From positions 1 to 5,614 of the forward strand of contig CALMNS010000201.1 in NCBI GenBank assembly GCA_937871635.1: a stretch of 5,614 nt of DNA, given 5' to 3'. The DNA comes from an uncultured Solirubrobacter sp. Lineage in GTDB: Bacteria > Actinomycetota > Thermoleophilia > Solirubrobacterales > Solirubrobacteraceae. Below, piece by piece: positions 5,260 to 5,614 of the stretch (position 1 is the first letter of the stretch; each line of letters begins with the position of its first letter). A program made the translations under genes and the position numbers. The notes under the pieces are model-generated. The model was not told the origin of the DNA and did not search any database. It saw only the letters and a program-made list of their open reading frames with translations.

Positions 5260-5614
<355 letters not shown>

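Overview
The window is very GC-rich with strong G/C bias at third codon positions. Its gene content is actinobacterial: a DUF4126 membrane protein, a DUF151 bifunctional nuclease, a ParB-family protein and perfect parS sites. My best guess is an actinobacterium such as a Thermoleophilia/Solirubrobacterales-type lineage, inferred from overall feel and not from any search. A chromosomal ParB gene and two perfect parS palindromes place the segment in the partition region, which in most bacteria lies near oriC. No origin (DnaA-box cluster) is visible here.

Left part, minus strand (1-2136). A DUF4126 membrane protein (1558-2136) is followed by a type I phosphodiesterase/alkaline-phosphatase superfamily hydrolase (33-1505). 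After it comes the start of another gene, overlapping by 4 nt, with a hydrophobic N-terminus that leaves the window. They read as one co-directional unit with a small hairpin between the first two genes.

Middle, plus strand (2178-4533). A PLP-dependent fold-type I aminotransferase is followed after 25 nt by D-alanine--D-alanine ligase (ddl), which makes the peptidoglycan precursor dipeptide. Two perfect 14-bp parS cores, exactly 50 bp apart centre to centre, sit inside the last 27 codons of the aminotransferase. ParB loading sites are thus embedded in protein-coding DNA immediately upstream of a cell-wall gene.

Convergent gap (4534-4717). This 184-bp stretch has no convincing gene, but holds two strong, overlapping and mutually exclusive inverted repeats and three GCTAGC palindromes at 21- and 10-bp spacing.

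Right part, minus strand (4718-5614). In transcription order: the C-terminal 96 codons of parB, a tRNA-Ile(GAT) whose first 10 nt overlap the parB 3' end including its stop codon, and a DUF151 bifunctional nuclease gene. The nuclease gene has a -10 box placed for a leaderless mRNA. A -10-like TATCAT made from the rare codons CTA-TCA inside parB probably drives the tRNA.

The clearest functional link is between the ParB encoded at the right edge and the parS pair 1.8 kb away. The most interesting unexplained points are the parB/tRNA overlap, the parS sites inside coding sequence, and the competing hairpins in the convergent gap.
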